Positions 44,534 to 53,126 of a stretch of DNA of 64,000 bases are shown piece after piece; positions within the stretch are counted from its first letter, which is position 1; each line of letters opens with the position of its first letter. Origin of the DNA: Salinarimonas sp052380005 (lineage in GTDB: Bacteria; Pseudomonadota; Alphaproteobacteria; Rhizobiales; Beijerinckiaceae); NCBI GenBank assembly GCA_052380005.1, contig JBQTCJ010000011.1. One strand, given 5' to 3'. The notes beneath the pieces were generated by a model, which did no database searches, had not been told where the DNA came from, and worked only from the letters and a program-made list of their open reading frames with translations. Position numbers and translations under genes: made by a program.

Positions 44534-44558
44534 GCTGCGGTGGAGGAGGCCCGGACGG

Positions 44559-45449
44559 ATGCAGGGCGCAGCCTACGACAGCCTGGAGGCCTTCTACCGG
44601 GCCGCCTACGGCGAGACGCTCGTCGAGGTGGCGGCGCCGGTGGCGCTCGGCACGACGCTGATCGCGGCGCGCCAGGGCGCGGGCGACTATTCCGACGCCC
44701 CCGTGCCGGATCTCGTGATCACCCGCGGGCTGTCGCGCCTCATTCCCTGCACGCTCGACGTCGGTGGCGGGCGTTTCCGGGCGAACGTTCCCCGCAACGC
44801 CTTCGTCGTGGTCCCACCAAGGACGCAGACGACGATCCTGCTCGATCGGCCGAACATGATCGAGACCCTGGCCATTCCCTACGCACCGCTGCGCGCGCTC
44901 TGCGCCGAGCACCCGTTGCCGCAGGACGGGCATTTCGGTGGGCTCCATCGCCACGCGCTGGAGAGCCCCGCCTTCACCGCCGCCTTCGTGCGGATCACGA
45001 CCGAGATCCGGGCGGGCAACCTCAACGGTCCGATGTTCGTGGAGGGGCTCCTCATGCAGCTCGTCGCCATGATGATGGCGACGGCCGATCGCCCCCTGCC
45101 GATCCCGCGGGGCGGGCTCGCGCCCTGGCAGCTCTCGCGTGCGACGGAATACCTGCAGGAGCATCATGCCGAGGCGGTCTCGCTGCGCGAGCTCGCGACC
45201 CTGGTGGATCTCTCGGTCTTCCACTTCGCCCGCGCCTTCAAGATCTCGACGGGCCTGCCGCCGCACCGCTACCAGACGGCGATCCGCATGGAGCGGGCGC
45301 GACTCCTGCTGGCGACGACGAGCGCGCCCGTGACCGAGATCGCCTTCGCGCTCGGCTACGACAGCTCGCAGAGCTTCGCGCGCGCCTTCCGCGGCACGCA
45401 CGCGATCTCGCCGACGCGCTTCCGCCAGCAGCGGGAGCGCGTCGGCTGA
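44559..45449 (+). CDS. AraC-family transcriptional regulator
   Basis: A 296-residue regulator with an N-terminal cupin-like sensing domain (about residues 20-170) and a C-terminal AraC double helix-turn-helix (about 190-292). The DNA-binding part shows LRELATLVDLSVFHFARAFKISTG and the signature VTEIAFALGYDSSQSFARAFRGTHAISPTRFR. The ATG at 44559 has GGAGGAGG about 14 bases upstream. It is divergent from accD, and a palindrome just upstream suggests it controls itself. No obvious target gene adjoins it. Confidence 0.93.
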   Translation: MQGAAYDSLEAFYRAAYGETLVEVAAPVALGTTLIAARQGAGDYSDAPVPDLVITRGLSRLIPCTLDVGGGRFRANVPRNAFVVVPPRTQTTILLDRPNMIETLAIPYAPLRALCAEHPLPQDGHFGGLHRHALESPAFTAAFVRITTEIRAGNLNGPMFVEGLLMQLVAMMMATADRPLPIPRGGLAPWQLSRATEYLQEHHAEAVSLRELATLVDLSVFHFARAFKISTGLPPHRYQTAIRMERARLLLATTSAPVTEIAFALGYDSSQSFARAFRGTHAISPTRFRQQRERVG

Positions 45450-45459
45450 TCGCGGCGCC

Positions 45460-46377
45460 TCAGCGCGCGATCGGAGAGGCCATCGAGAACACCCGCGCCT
45501 CGTTCGTCCCGCCTTCGAGCAGGCTCCCCGTGGTGAGCACGACGAGATCGCCGGCGGAGCCGTAGGGCACGAGCGCCGTGCAGCCGTCGCAGCCCTCGGC
45601 GAGGAGCGTCGTGACCGCGCCCGCGCGATCGACGGCGATGACGGTCTCGCCGTGCGAGGCGGCGGCGATGGTGCCGTCGGCGAGGATGCTGAAGTCGTCG
45701 ATCGGGCCGGTCTGCGAGAACAGGACCGGCGCGCCCGCCGGACGCTCGCCGTCGAGTGCCACGCGGTAGAGCGCGCGGCGCGAGGAGTTCGAGACGTAGA
45801 GCTGGCCGTCGGCGATCTCGAGGCCGTTCGCCCCGGGACTGAAGCCTTCGACGGCCGGGTCCACCGCGAGCAGCGGATCGGCCAGCCATTCGGAGATCAC
45901 CCCCGTCGCCACGTCGAAGCGCCAGATCCGGCCGGCGAGCGAGTCGGCGGCGAGCACCACGCCCGGCGCGAGCTCGACGAGGCCGTTGAGGAAGAGCGCG
46001 TCCGGTGCGGGCACGACCCGCGCCGCGCCGCCGTCGCGATCCGTCACCACGAACGCGTTCGTGGCGGTGAAGGAGGGACCCGCCGTGAAGGGCGTGCCGT
46101 GCATGGTCAGGACGAGGCCGCTCTCGAGCGAGAGGATTCCCACGGGATGACCGTCCAGCACGACGAGCGGCGTCGGCGCGCCCGTGCCGCTCCAGGCGAG
46201 GACCGTGCGGTCGAAATAGCTCGTGAAGACGAGCCGCTCGTCCGGCCCGACATCGAGATTCTCCAGGAACGTCCCCGCAGGGAACGACGCCAGGGTGGTG
46301 GTGGCCTCCTGTGCCTGCGCCACGCCGGCGAGCGCGCCGGCGGCGAGGGCGAGGGTGGTGCGCGCGATACGGTTCAT
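45460..46377 (-). CDS. Exported beta-propeller (SMP-30/NHL-like) protein
   Basis: A 305-residue protein with a signal peptide (residues 1-23, ending AQA). The rest has repeated strand patterns of about 40 residues (FLENLDVGPDERLVFTSYF, FLNGLVELAPGVVLAADSL, FSPGANGLEIADGQLYVSN, IDDFSILADGTIAAASHG), a beta-propeller resembling SMP-30/gluconolactonase-like or NHL proteins. Two cysteines in EGCDGCTALVP could pair. No substrate or reaction can be assigned. It is convergent with the AraC-type gene. Confidence 0.8.
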   Translation of the reverse strand: MNRIARTTLALAAGALAGVAQAQEATTTLASFPAGTFLENLDVGPDERLVFTSYFDRTVLAWSGTGAPTPLVVLDGHPVGILSLESGLVLTMHGTPFTAGPSFTATNAFVVTDRDGGAARVVPAPDALFLNGLVELAPGVVLAADSLAGRIWRFDVATGVISEWLADPLLAVDPAVEGFSPGANGLEIADGQLYVSNSSRRALYRVALDGERPAGAPVLFSQTGPIDDFSILADGTIAAASHGETVIAVDRAGAVTTLLAEGCDGCTALVPYGSAGDLVVLTTGSLLEGGTNEARVFSMASPIAR

Positions 46378-46612
46378 GACCTGGTCTCCGACGAGGGAGC
46401 GTGGAGGGTGGGCCTCGCCGCCGATCGTGGCGTGTCGCGCCTTGCGCGGGCCGCACGGGTCTTGCTGCGACATCGCCGACGACGGGCCGCCCGGCGAGCG
46501 ACGCGAGCCGATTTGCGCAAGCGCCGCCACGTCGCGCAATTCGCGGAACGACAGCGGTCCCCGGCGTGCCGCAGGGTCGCGGCGTCCGATCGACGGACGA
46601 TGGAGACCTCCC

Positions 46613-47191
46613 ATGAAAGCCCTCTTCGCCGGCGTCGCCCTCGCGACGTTCCTCGCCGTCTCGACGCCCGCCGTCGCGGCGGACGACCTCTCCGCCAGCG
46701 CCCGCCTCGCCATGCCCGGACCGAGCCACGCTTTGCTCGAGCCGCTGATCGGGACCTGGGACGTCGAGATGCGCGTCTATCCCGGCCCGGGCGCCGAGCC
46801 CTTCGTGGCGCAGGGCCTCAGCGCCACGCGGGAATGGATCCTCGGTGGCCGCTACGTGCAGGAGCATCTCTCCGGCGACGTCTTCGGCGCGCCCTCCGAG
46901 CGGATCGCGATCCTCGGCTACAACAATCTCGAGCAGCGCTTCGAGCTCGCCACCTTCGACACGTTCGAGCCGGGATCGATGATCTACCAGGGCGCGGCGA
47001 TGCCCGACGGCACGATCAGCGTCCTCGGCGACAGCACCGAGGCCGGCATGGGCGCGGAGCCCACGGGGCGCAAGCGCACCATCCGCTTCGAGTTCGAGAT
47101 GACGGAGGCGGGCTCGGTGGAGCGCATCTTCGTGCGCTATCCTGGCGGCGAGGAGTTCCTGTTCGTGGAGCAGATCTTCACGCCGAGCTGA
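46613..47191 (+). CDS. DUF1579-like exported protein
   Basis: A 192-residue protein with a signal peptide (residues 1-23). The mature part resembles DUF1579, a lipocalin-like beta-barrel: HALLEPLIGTWDVEMRVYPGPG, REWILGGRYVQEHLSG and ILGYNNLEQRFELATFDTF. The family has no known function. It is divergent from the beta-propeller gene and its end overlaps the LysR gene end by 14 bases. Confidence 0.85.
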   Translation: MKALFAGVALATFLAVSTPAVAADDLSASARLAMPGPSHALLEPLIGTWDVEMRVYPGPGAEPFVAQGLSATREWILGGRYVQEHLSGDVFGAPSERIAILGYNNLEQRFELATFDTFEPGSMIYQGAAMPDGTISVLGDSTEAGMGAEPTGRKRTIRFEFEMTEAGSVERIFVRYPGGEEFLFVEQIFTPS

Positions 47192-48101
47192 CCGGCACCG
47201 CCGGGCGCGCGGCGGGCAGCGCGGCGCAGATCTCGACGATCCGCGCCCGCAGCCAGGCCTGCGCCCGGTCGCTTCTGGCGAAGGGCGACCAGAGCATCTG
47301 CAACCGCCAGGGCGCGAGCGCCGGGAGCGGCAGGGCGAAGACCCCGAGACCCTCGCCGAAGCGCGCGGCCGCCAAGGAGGGGACGGCGGCCACGAGATCG
47401 CTCGCGCGCAGGACCTCGGGAACCGCCATCAGGTGCGGCAGCGCGAGCGCGACCCGGCGCGACAGGCCCTGCGCCGCCAGGAGCTCGTCGACGATCCCGA
47501 TCGCGTCGCGCCCCTGCGTCACCAGCACGTGGTCGAGCGCGGCGAAGCGCGCCGTGTCGAGCGGTCCGCGCAAGGCGGGATGGTCGGCGCGGGCGACGCC
47601 CACGAGCCGCTCCGTCAGGAGCGACGTCACGACGGTGCGCTCCGGCGGGTCTCCGAACACGCCGATGGCGGCGTCGACCGCGCCCCGGTCGATCAAGGCG
47701 CCGACCTCGCGCTTCTCGTAGCCGACGATGCGGAGATCGGCGCCGGGTGCGGCGTGGCCGAGGCGGGCGACGAGGGCGGGGGCGACGACGGCGCTGCCGT
47801 AGTCCGTCATGGCGACGGTGAAGACCGATGCGGTGGTCGCGGGATCGAACGGGCGCTCCTCGTCGATCGCCCCGCGCAGGTCCGCGAGCGCGGAGAGGAC
47901 CGTGGGCGCGAGCCGGCGCGCCTTCGGCGTCGGCTCCATGCGCCGGCCGACGTAGGAGAAGAGCTCGTCGTCGAGTTCCCGGCGGAGCCGCCCGAGGGCG
48001 GCGCTCGTCGCCGGCTGGCTCAGCCCCAGCATCCGCGCCGCCGCCGACACGCTGCGGGTCTTGTCGAGGGCCTCGAAGGCGAGGAGCAGGTTCAGGTCCA
48101 T
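47178..48101 (-). CDS. LysR-family transcriptional regulator
   Basis: A 307-residue LysR regulator. The N-terminal winged helix-turn-helix (about residues 1-60) has the signature KTRSVSAAARMLGLSQPATSAALGRLR, and the rest is the two-lobed effector-binding domain (about 87-295). The effector is not predictable. ATG at 48101 is preferred; a GTG two codons upstream would add MP. It is divergent from a short-chain dehydrogenase-like gene with a LysR-type palindrome between, so it probably regulates that gene and itself. Confidence 0.94.
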   Translation of the reverse strand: MDLNLLLAFEALDKTRSVSAAARMLGLSQPATSAALGRLRRELDDELFSYVGRRMEPTPKARRLAPTVLSALADLRGAIDEERPFDPATTASVFTVAMTDYGSAVVAPALVARLGHAAPGADLRIVGYEKREVGALIDRGAVDAAIGVFGDPPERTVVTSLLTERLVGVARADHPALRGPLDTARFAALDHVLVTQGRDAIGIVDELLAAQGLSRRVALALPHLMAVPEVLRASDLVAAVPSLAAARFGEGLGVFALPLPALAPWRLQMLWSPFARSDRAQAWLRARIVEICAALPAARPAVPVSSA

Positions 48102-48108
48102 CGGCACG

Positions 48109-48129
48109 TCTATCCATAGAGTGGATAGA
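48109..48129 (+). promoter_or_regulatory. LysR-type operator between divergent regulator and SDR gene
   Basis: TCTATCCA-TAGAG-TGGATAGA is a perfect inverted repeat with eight-base arms. It contains the T-N11-A core (T113, A125) centred at 119. It lies eight bases upstream of the LysR start. A second, weaker inverted repeat ATTCG-N6-CGAAT follows at 48134-48149. Two adjacent sites are the usual pattern for LysR regulators. Confidence 0.7.
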
Positions 48130-48220
48130 TGCTATTCGACTGAACGAATTGTCGCCAGTCCCGCTGCGCCACATCTGCGCTCCATCGGCGGCACGCGCCG
48201 CTCCCTCGGAGCAGAGACCC

Positions 48221-48886
48221 ATGACCACCACCCCCCTCGCCATCGTCGCCGGCGTCGGCCCCGGTATCGGCGCCGCCGTCGCGCGCCGCTTCGCTCGCGA
48301 CGGCTTCCGCGTCGCGCTGATCGCCCGCGACGAGGCACGCCTCGCCGACATCGCGGCGCAGGTCACGAATGCCGGCGGCGTCGCCGCCTCGTATTCCGCC
48401 GACCTGTCCGACCACGTCGAGATCCGTCGCGCGATCGCGGCGATCCTGCGTGACCACGGCCGTCCGAGCGTGCTCGTCTGGAATGCGGCCGTGTGGGCGG
48501 AAAGCCCCGTGATGGCGCTCGAGCCCGACGCGTTCGATCGAGAGCTGCGGCTCGGCCTCACGGGCGCGGCGACCGCGATGCGCGCGGTCGCGCCCGCCAT
48601 GAGCGCAGGCGGCGGCACCATCCTCGCGACCGGCGGAGGGCTCGCGCTCGCGCCGCACTACGGCGGGGCCGTTCCGGCGCTGACCGCGGTCAAGTCGGGC
48701 CTGCGCGGCTTCGTCCACGCGGCCGCGCCGGAATTCGCCAAGATGGGCATCCGGCTCGCGACGGTGACGATCGCCGGCCAGGTGGCGCCCGGCGGGCCGT
48801 TCGATCCGGACCGGATCGCCGAGGCGTTCTGGACGGCGCATGCCGCCCCCACGGCCGAGGTCGAGACGGTCTTCTCGGGCGCCTGA
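48221..48886 (+). CDS. Short-chain dehydrogenase-like protein with altered active site
   Basis: A 221-residue Rossmann-fold protein of the SDR superfamily. The nucleotide-binding motif is AGVGPGIG (residues 10-17), and WNAAV matches the NNAG-like motif. The usual catalytic Ser-Tyr-Lys is changed: the Tyr position of YxxxK is L154 (LTAVK, K158 kept) and the Ser region reads ATGGGLAL. Classical SDR chemistry is therefore doubtful; it may bind NAD(P) without oxidoreduction or use other residues. It is divergent from the LysR gene. Confidence 0.85.
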   Translation: MTTTPLAIVAGVGPGIGAAVARRFARDGFRVALIARDEARLADIAAQVTNAGGVAASYSADLSDHVEIRRAIAAILRDHGRPSVLVWNAAVWAESPVMALEPDAFDRELRLGLTGAATAMRAVAPAMSAGGGTILATGGGLALAPHYGGAVPALTAVKSGLRGFVHAAAPEFAKMGIRLATVTIAGQVAPGGPFDPDRIAEAFWTAHAAPTAEVETVFSGA

Positions 48887-48975
48887 CGCCCCCTCCGCGT
48901 CGGGGGAGCAAGCCGCGCCACGCGGCCGGCCCCGGCGCGCCCCATACAGAGCCTGCACGCCGTGAGGACATCGCC

Positions 48976-50631
48976 ATGGTCACCCTTCCCGACACGATCG
49001 CCGCCCGCCGGCAGGCGCAGATGTTCCCGACGTTGACCGAGGAGGAGATGTCCCGCGCGGCCCGCTTCGGCGCGCGGGTCGCCTTCGCCGACGGGGAGCG
49101 GCTGTTCACGGCGGGCGAGCCCGGGGCGGGGCTCTACCTGCTCACGAGCGGGCGGGTGCGGATCACCCGCCGCGACGGGCTCGGCCACGTCGCCCTCATC
49201 GTCGAGCACGGGCCGGGCGCCTTCGTCGCCGAGGTGGGCCAGCTCTCGGGCCGCGCCGCCCTCGTCGACGGGCACGCGGTCGGCCCGGTGGAGGCCGTCC
49301 TGCTGCCGCCCGAGCGGCTGCGCGCGCTGATGGTGGCGGAGGCCGCGCTCGGCGAGCGCATCATGCGCAGCCTCATCCTGCGGCGTTCGAGCCTGATCGA
49401 GACCGGCGACGGCGGGCCGCTCTTCATCGGCCCGCGCGATTCCGCCGATACGGCACGGCTCGCGAGCTTCGTCTCCCGCAACGGCTATCCCTATCGCATG
49501 CTCGATCCCGCCGACGACGAGGACGCGGCTCAGCTCGTGGCGCGCTACGCGCCGGAGCCCTCGGAACTGCCGCTCGTCGTCACCGCGGACGGGAGCGTCC
49601 TGCGCAATCCGAGCGAAGGCGATCTCGCGCGCGCGCTCGGCATGATCGGCACCCCGGAGGCCGGGCGCGTGTTCGACGTCGCGGTCGTCGGCGCAGGGCC
49701 GGCGGGACTCGCCACCGCCGTCTACGCGGCCTCCGAGGGACTTTCCGTCGTCGTGCTCGACGCCCGCGCCTTCGGCGGGCAGGCGGGGGCGAGCGCGCGG
49801 ATCGAGAACTATTTCGGCTTCCCGACCGGGATCACGGGCCAGGCGCTCGCCGCGCGCGCCTTCGTGCAGGCGCAGAAGTTCGGTGCGGAGATCGCCATTC
49901 CCGTGCGCGTCGAGCGCCTCGTCTGCGGCGTGGACGAGGCCCCGCACCGGCTAGAGCTCGAGGGCGGCGGCGCCTATCTCGCGCGTACCGTGGTGATCGC
50001 GAGCGGCGCACGCTATCGCCGGCCGCGGCTCGAGAACCTCGCGCGGGTCGAGAGCCGCGGCGTCTGGTACTGGGCCTCGCCGGGCGAGGCCCGCGTCTGC
50101 GCCGGGGCGGAGGTCGTCCTCGTCGGCGGCGGCAATTCCGCCGGGCAGGCGGCGGTGTTCCTGTCGGGCCACGCGGCGCGCGTGCGGCTGATGGTGCGCG
50201 GCCCGTCGCTCGAGGCGTCGATGTCCCGCTACCTCATCGACCGGATCGAGGCGACGCCCAACATCGCGGTCATGACCCGCACCGAGCTCGTCGCGCTCGT
50301 GGGAAGCGACGCCGGTCTCGAGCGCGTGCGCTGGCGCGGTCCCGACGGCGAGGCCGAGGCGGCGATTCGGCACGTCTTCCTCTTCGTCGGCGCCGAGCCC
50401 GCCAGCGAGTGGCTTTCCGGATGCGCCGTCGCGCTCGACGACAAGGGCTTCGTCGTCACCGGGGCCGACGGGGCGCCGACGCTCGCGACGAGCCGGCCCG
50501 GGATCTTCGCGGTGGGCGACGTGCGCTCGGGCTCGGTGAAGCGGGTGGGCGGCGCCATCGGCGAAGGCGCGGCCGTCGTCGCGCAGATCCACGCGCACCT
50601 CGCGGCTCTCGCCGCCGAGCGCACCGCTTAA
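48976..50631 (+). CDS. Cyclic-nucleotide-binding / thioredoxin-reductase-like flavoprotein
   Basis: A 551-residue fusion. Residues about 15-135 form a Crp-type cyclic-nucleotide-binding domain (ERLFTAGEPGAGLYLLTSGRV); about 147-225 look like a glutaredoxin-like fold without a CxxC (the expected site reads GPRDSAD); and about 233-545 are an FAD/NAD(P) thioredoxin reductase-like module with VVGAGPAGLATA (G239-G244) and VVLVGGGNSAGQAA (near 380-393). The CxxC of thioredoxin reductase is missing: the position reads YWASPGEARVC (365-375). This type occurs in other bacteria and may link a cAMP- or cGMP-like signal to flavin redox. It is alone, 83 bases after the SDR-like gene. Confidence 0.88.
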   Translation: MVTLPDTIAARRQAQMFPTLTEEEMSRAARFGARVAFADGERLFTAGEPGAGLYLLTSGRVRITRRDGLGHVALIVEHGPGAFVAEVGQLSGRAALVDGHAVGPVEAVLLPPERLRALMVAEAALGERIMRSLILRRSSLIETGDGGPLFIGPRDSADTARLASFVSRNGYPYRMLDPADDEDAAQLVARYAPEPSELPLVVTADGSVLRNPSEGDLARALGMIGTPEAGRVFDVAVVGAGPAGLATAVYAASEGLSVVVLDARAFGGQAGASARIENYFGFPTGITGQALAARAFVQAQKFGAEIAIPVRVERLVCGVDEAPHRLELEGGGAYLARTVVIASGARYRRPRLENLARVESRGVWYWASPGEARVCAGAEVVLVGGGNSAGQAAVFLSGHAARVRLMVRGPSLEASMSRYLIDRIEATPNIAVMTRTELVALVGSDAGLERVRWRGPDGEAEAAIRHVFLFVGAEPASEWLSGCAVALDDKGFVVTGADGAPTLATSRPGIFAVGDVRSGSVKRVGGAIGEGAAVVAQIHAHLAALAAERTA

Positions 50632-50695
50632 CGCACGTAAACCAAGAAAATCATTTCAGATCAACGACTAGGCAATATCTGCAGCCCCAATCCGA

Positions 50696-50712
50696 GACGC
50701 ATTTTCTGCGTC
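50696..50712 (+). terminator. Short perfect hairpin in the gap before ccrM
   Basis: GACGCA and TGCGTC form a perfect six-base stem around the loop TTTTC, in the relatively AT-rich gap after the flavoprotein gene. No T-run follows. It could be a weak terminator for the flavoprotein gene or a protein-binding palindrome. Confidence 0.3.
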
Positions 50713-50866
50713 CCGCAAACGCGATCTTTACCCTGACGGCCGCATCCTCCGATCCGTTCAGTCGAGTACACGGTGCATGGCCATGGGTACCTCGCGTACC
50801 GGGGCCGCCGGCGCCGCCGCCCGGAAACTGGTTTCGCGTACCGGGCGAGCCGCGTCGGCGCCTCGG

Positions 50867-52012
50867 ATGGGGATCACGCATCCCTCGAAGAGCCTCGCAA
50901 TCCCGGGGCGCATCGCGCCCGCAGATCCGCGAGAGGCGATCCGGGATACCATTCACGTCGGCGACTGCATCGCCGCCCTCGAGCGGCTGCCGGCGGAGAG
51001 CGTCGACCTCGTCTTCGCCGATCCGCCCTACAATCTCCAGCTCGAGAGCGCCCTCACGCGGCCGGACCAGAGCGTGGTCGACGCCGTCGACGACGACTGG
51101 GACAAGTTCGCGAGCTTCGGGGCCTACGACGCCTTCACCCGCGCCTGGCTGAAGGCCGTGCGGCGCGTGATGAAGAAGACCGCGACGCTGTGGGTGATCG
51201 GCTCCTACCACAACGTCTTCCGCGTCGGCACGACCCTCCAGGACGAGGGCTTCTGGGTCCTCAACGACATCGTCTGGCGGAAGGCGAACCCGATGCCGAA
51301 CTTCCGCGGCAAGCGCTTCACCAACGCCCACGAGACCCTGATCTGGGCCGCCAAGGGACCGGACGCGAAGGGCTACACCTTCCACTACGATGCGCTCAAG
51401 GGCGGCAACGACGACGTCCAGATGCGCTCGGACTGGTTCATCCCGCTCTGCACCGGCGGCGAGCGGCTCAAGGACGAGAACGGCGACAAGCTCCACCCGA
51501 CGCAGAAGCCCGAGGCGCTGCTCGCGCGCGTGCTCCTGTCCTCGTCCAATCCCGGCGACGTCGTGCTAGACCCGTTCTTCGGCACCGGCACGACGGGCGC
51601 GGTCGCGAAGAAGCTCGGGCGCCACTTCGTCGGCATCGAGCGCGACCCCGGCTACGCCGCGGCGGCGCGGGCGCGGATCGAGGCCGTCGAGCCGCTCTCG
51701 GCCGACGCCATCGCGGCGGCGCCCGACAAGCGCGCGGAGCCGCGCGTGCCCTTCCTCTCCATCGTCGAGAGCGGCTTCGTGCGCCCCGGCGAGCGGCTGA
51801 TCTGCCAGCGTCGCCGCCACGAGGCGATCGTGCGCCCGGACGGGACGCTCGCGCTCGGCGGCATCGTCGGCTCGATCCACAAGATCGGCGCGCTCGCGCA
51901 GGGCCTGCCGGCGTGCAACGGCTGGACATTCTGGCACGCCGAGCGGGAGCGCTCCCTCGTCGTCATCGACGAGTTCCGCAGCCGGGTGCGCGCCACGATG
52001 GGCGCCGCCTGA
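50867..52012 (+). CDS. ccrM: Cell-cycle DNA adenine methyltransferase CcrM (GANTC)
   Basis: CcrM methylates adenine in GANTC and times gene expression in the alphaproteobacterial cell cycle. The 381-residue product has the catalytic DPPYNLQL motif (D52-Y55), WRKANPMPNFRGKRF, the AdoMet motif DPFFGTGTTG, and the C-terminal CcrM-specific domain with KRAEPRVPF and SIHKIGALAQGLPACNGWTFWH. I chose the ATG at 50867 because it gives the length of rhizobial CcrM (about 376); an in-frame ATG at 50777 would add 30 unconserved residues. No GANTC site lies between 50632 and 50867. The next gene is convergent. Confidence 0.95.
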   Translation: MGITHPSKSLAIPGRIAPADPREAIRDTIHVGDCIAALERLPAESVDLVFADPPYNLQLESALTRPDQSVVDAVDDDWDKFASFGAYDAFTRAWLKAVRRVMKKTATLWVIGSYHNVFRVGTTLQDEGFWVLNDIVWRKANPMPNFRGKRFTNAHETLIWAAKGPDAKGYTFHYDALKGGNDDVQMRSDWFIPLCTGGERLKDENGDKLHPTQKPEALLARVLLSSSNPGDVVLDPFFGTGTTGAVAKKLGRHFVGIERDPGYAAAARARIEAVEPLSADAIAAAPDKRAEPRVPFLSIVESGFVRPGERLICQRRRHEAIVRPDGTLALGGIVGSIHKIGALAQGLPACNGWTFWHAERERSLVVIDEFRSRVRATMGAA

Positions 52013-52042
52013 CGACGCTCGCGGGTGCAGGCCGTCGCGGCG

Positions 52043-52798
52043 TCAGTCGCGCACCTTGCGGGCGATGTAGTAGCCATAGCCGAAATGGGCGCGCCAGCGC
52101 TCCCAGAGCGCGATCTCGGTTTCCTCCGCCTCGACGATCGCGCGGGCCGCGGGCGCGTCGCCGTGGCGCGCTAGGAAGTCGGGGAAGCGCCGTCGCATCG
52201 GCGCGTAGTAGGTCTCCATCCAGCAACGGTCGGGCAGCGGGAAGTAGCCGAGCGGCGTGAAGCCCAGCCGCTCCAGCACCGCCATCTTCGCCGAGGCGGT
52301 GTCGACCTGTGGGTACTGGGCGCGCCAATGCGCCTCGAGCGCGTCGGGCCTGCGGTCCGTGAGCCAGGTCAGCTCGGAGACGGCGAGGATGCCGCCCCGC
52401 TTCAGGAAGCCGCGCCAGGCTTCGACGCCCGCCTCGAAGCCCATGTTGTAGATCGCGCCCTCGGACCAGATCGCGTCGAGCGAGCCCGGCGCGAAGGTCA
52501 GCGCCTCCATCGACGCCTCCAGCGGCGTGATTCGCTCGGCGACGCCGGCCGCGCGCGCCGCCTCCGCGAGCTTCTCGAGGAAGGCCGGCAGGAAATCGAC
52601 CGCGGTGATTCGCGCATCGAGCGCGTCCGCGAGCACGAGGGTCGAGGCTCCCGTGCCGCAGCCGATGTCGGCGACGTTCAGCCCCGTGCGGCCGACGAGG
52701 CCCGAGAGCGCGACGGACAGCCGGGTCTCCGCCTCGCCGCCGGGCCCCTGCCGGTCGCCGTCGACGTGGAGATCGACGAGAAGTGCAGGATCGTCCAT
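52043..52798 (-). CDS. Class I SAM-dependent methyltransferase
   Basis: A 251-residue methyltransferase. Motif I is NVADIGCGTGASTLVLAD (about residues 41-57), and the fold continues with SLDAIWSEGAIYNMGF. The substrate is unknown, possibly a small molecule, as no RNA- or protein-binding domain is seen. The start at 52798 gives MDDPALLV; an upstream in-frame start at 52867 would add an unconserved stretch. Convergent with ccrM, 30 bases apart. Confidence 0.87.
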   Translation of the reverse strand: MDDPALLVDLHVDGDRQGPGGEAETRLSVALSGLVGRTGLNVADIGCGTGASTLVLADALDARITAVDFLPAFLEKLAEAARAAGVAERITPLEASMEALTFAPGSLDAIWSEGAIYNMGFEAGVEAWRGFLKRGGILAVSELTWLTDRRPDALEAHWRAQYPQVDTASAKMAVLERLGFTPLGYFPLPDRCWMETYYAPMRRRFPDFLARHGDAPAARAIVEAEETEIALWERWRAHFGYGYYIARKVRD

Positions 52799-53126
52799 CG
52801 AAGCGCTCCATCGCGGGCGAGAGAGGGGCGGGCCGTGCGGCCTTACGCAGTCCGCGGTTGAGGACATGCACTTATGCCGCGGCCCGGCACTCCCAGACGA
52901 GCGGCTAGGCCCTCCGCTCAGGCTTTCGCTCGTGGCCTGGTTTCGAAAGCGGACTCGAACACTTGGCGAGGGGGCAGAGCAGTGAGTGCATCTTGCTGCA
53001 CCGCTCGGGGTTTGGCCATCACGGTCGCCTCGCGCCGACGCCGACAGGGTAATCGAGGCGGCTCGGTGATCTCGTCAGGCTGCGGTCAGGAAGTGGAGCT
53101 ACCTCTCCGACGACAAGGGGAGAATC
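52799..53126. other. Intergenic gap, 328 bases, no gene recognised
   Basis: I see no coding region, RNA gene or clear repeat here. The right end holds a strong ribosome-binding site (AAGGGGAG) for the next methyltransferase. A promoter for the divergent pair presumably lies inside, but no confident -35/-10 match stands out. Confidence 0.5.

Noticed and set aside
50800..50845. Repeated CGCGTACCGGG in the region before ccrM
   Set aside because: Only two short imperfect copies in very GC-rich sequence; not distinguishable from chance.
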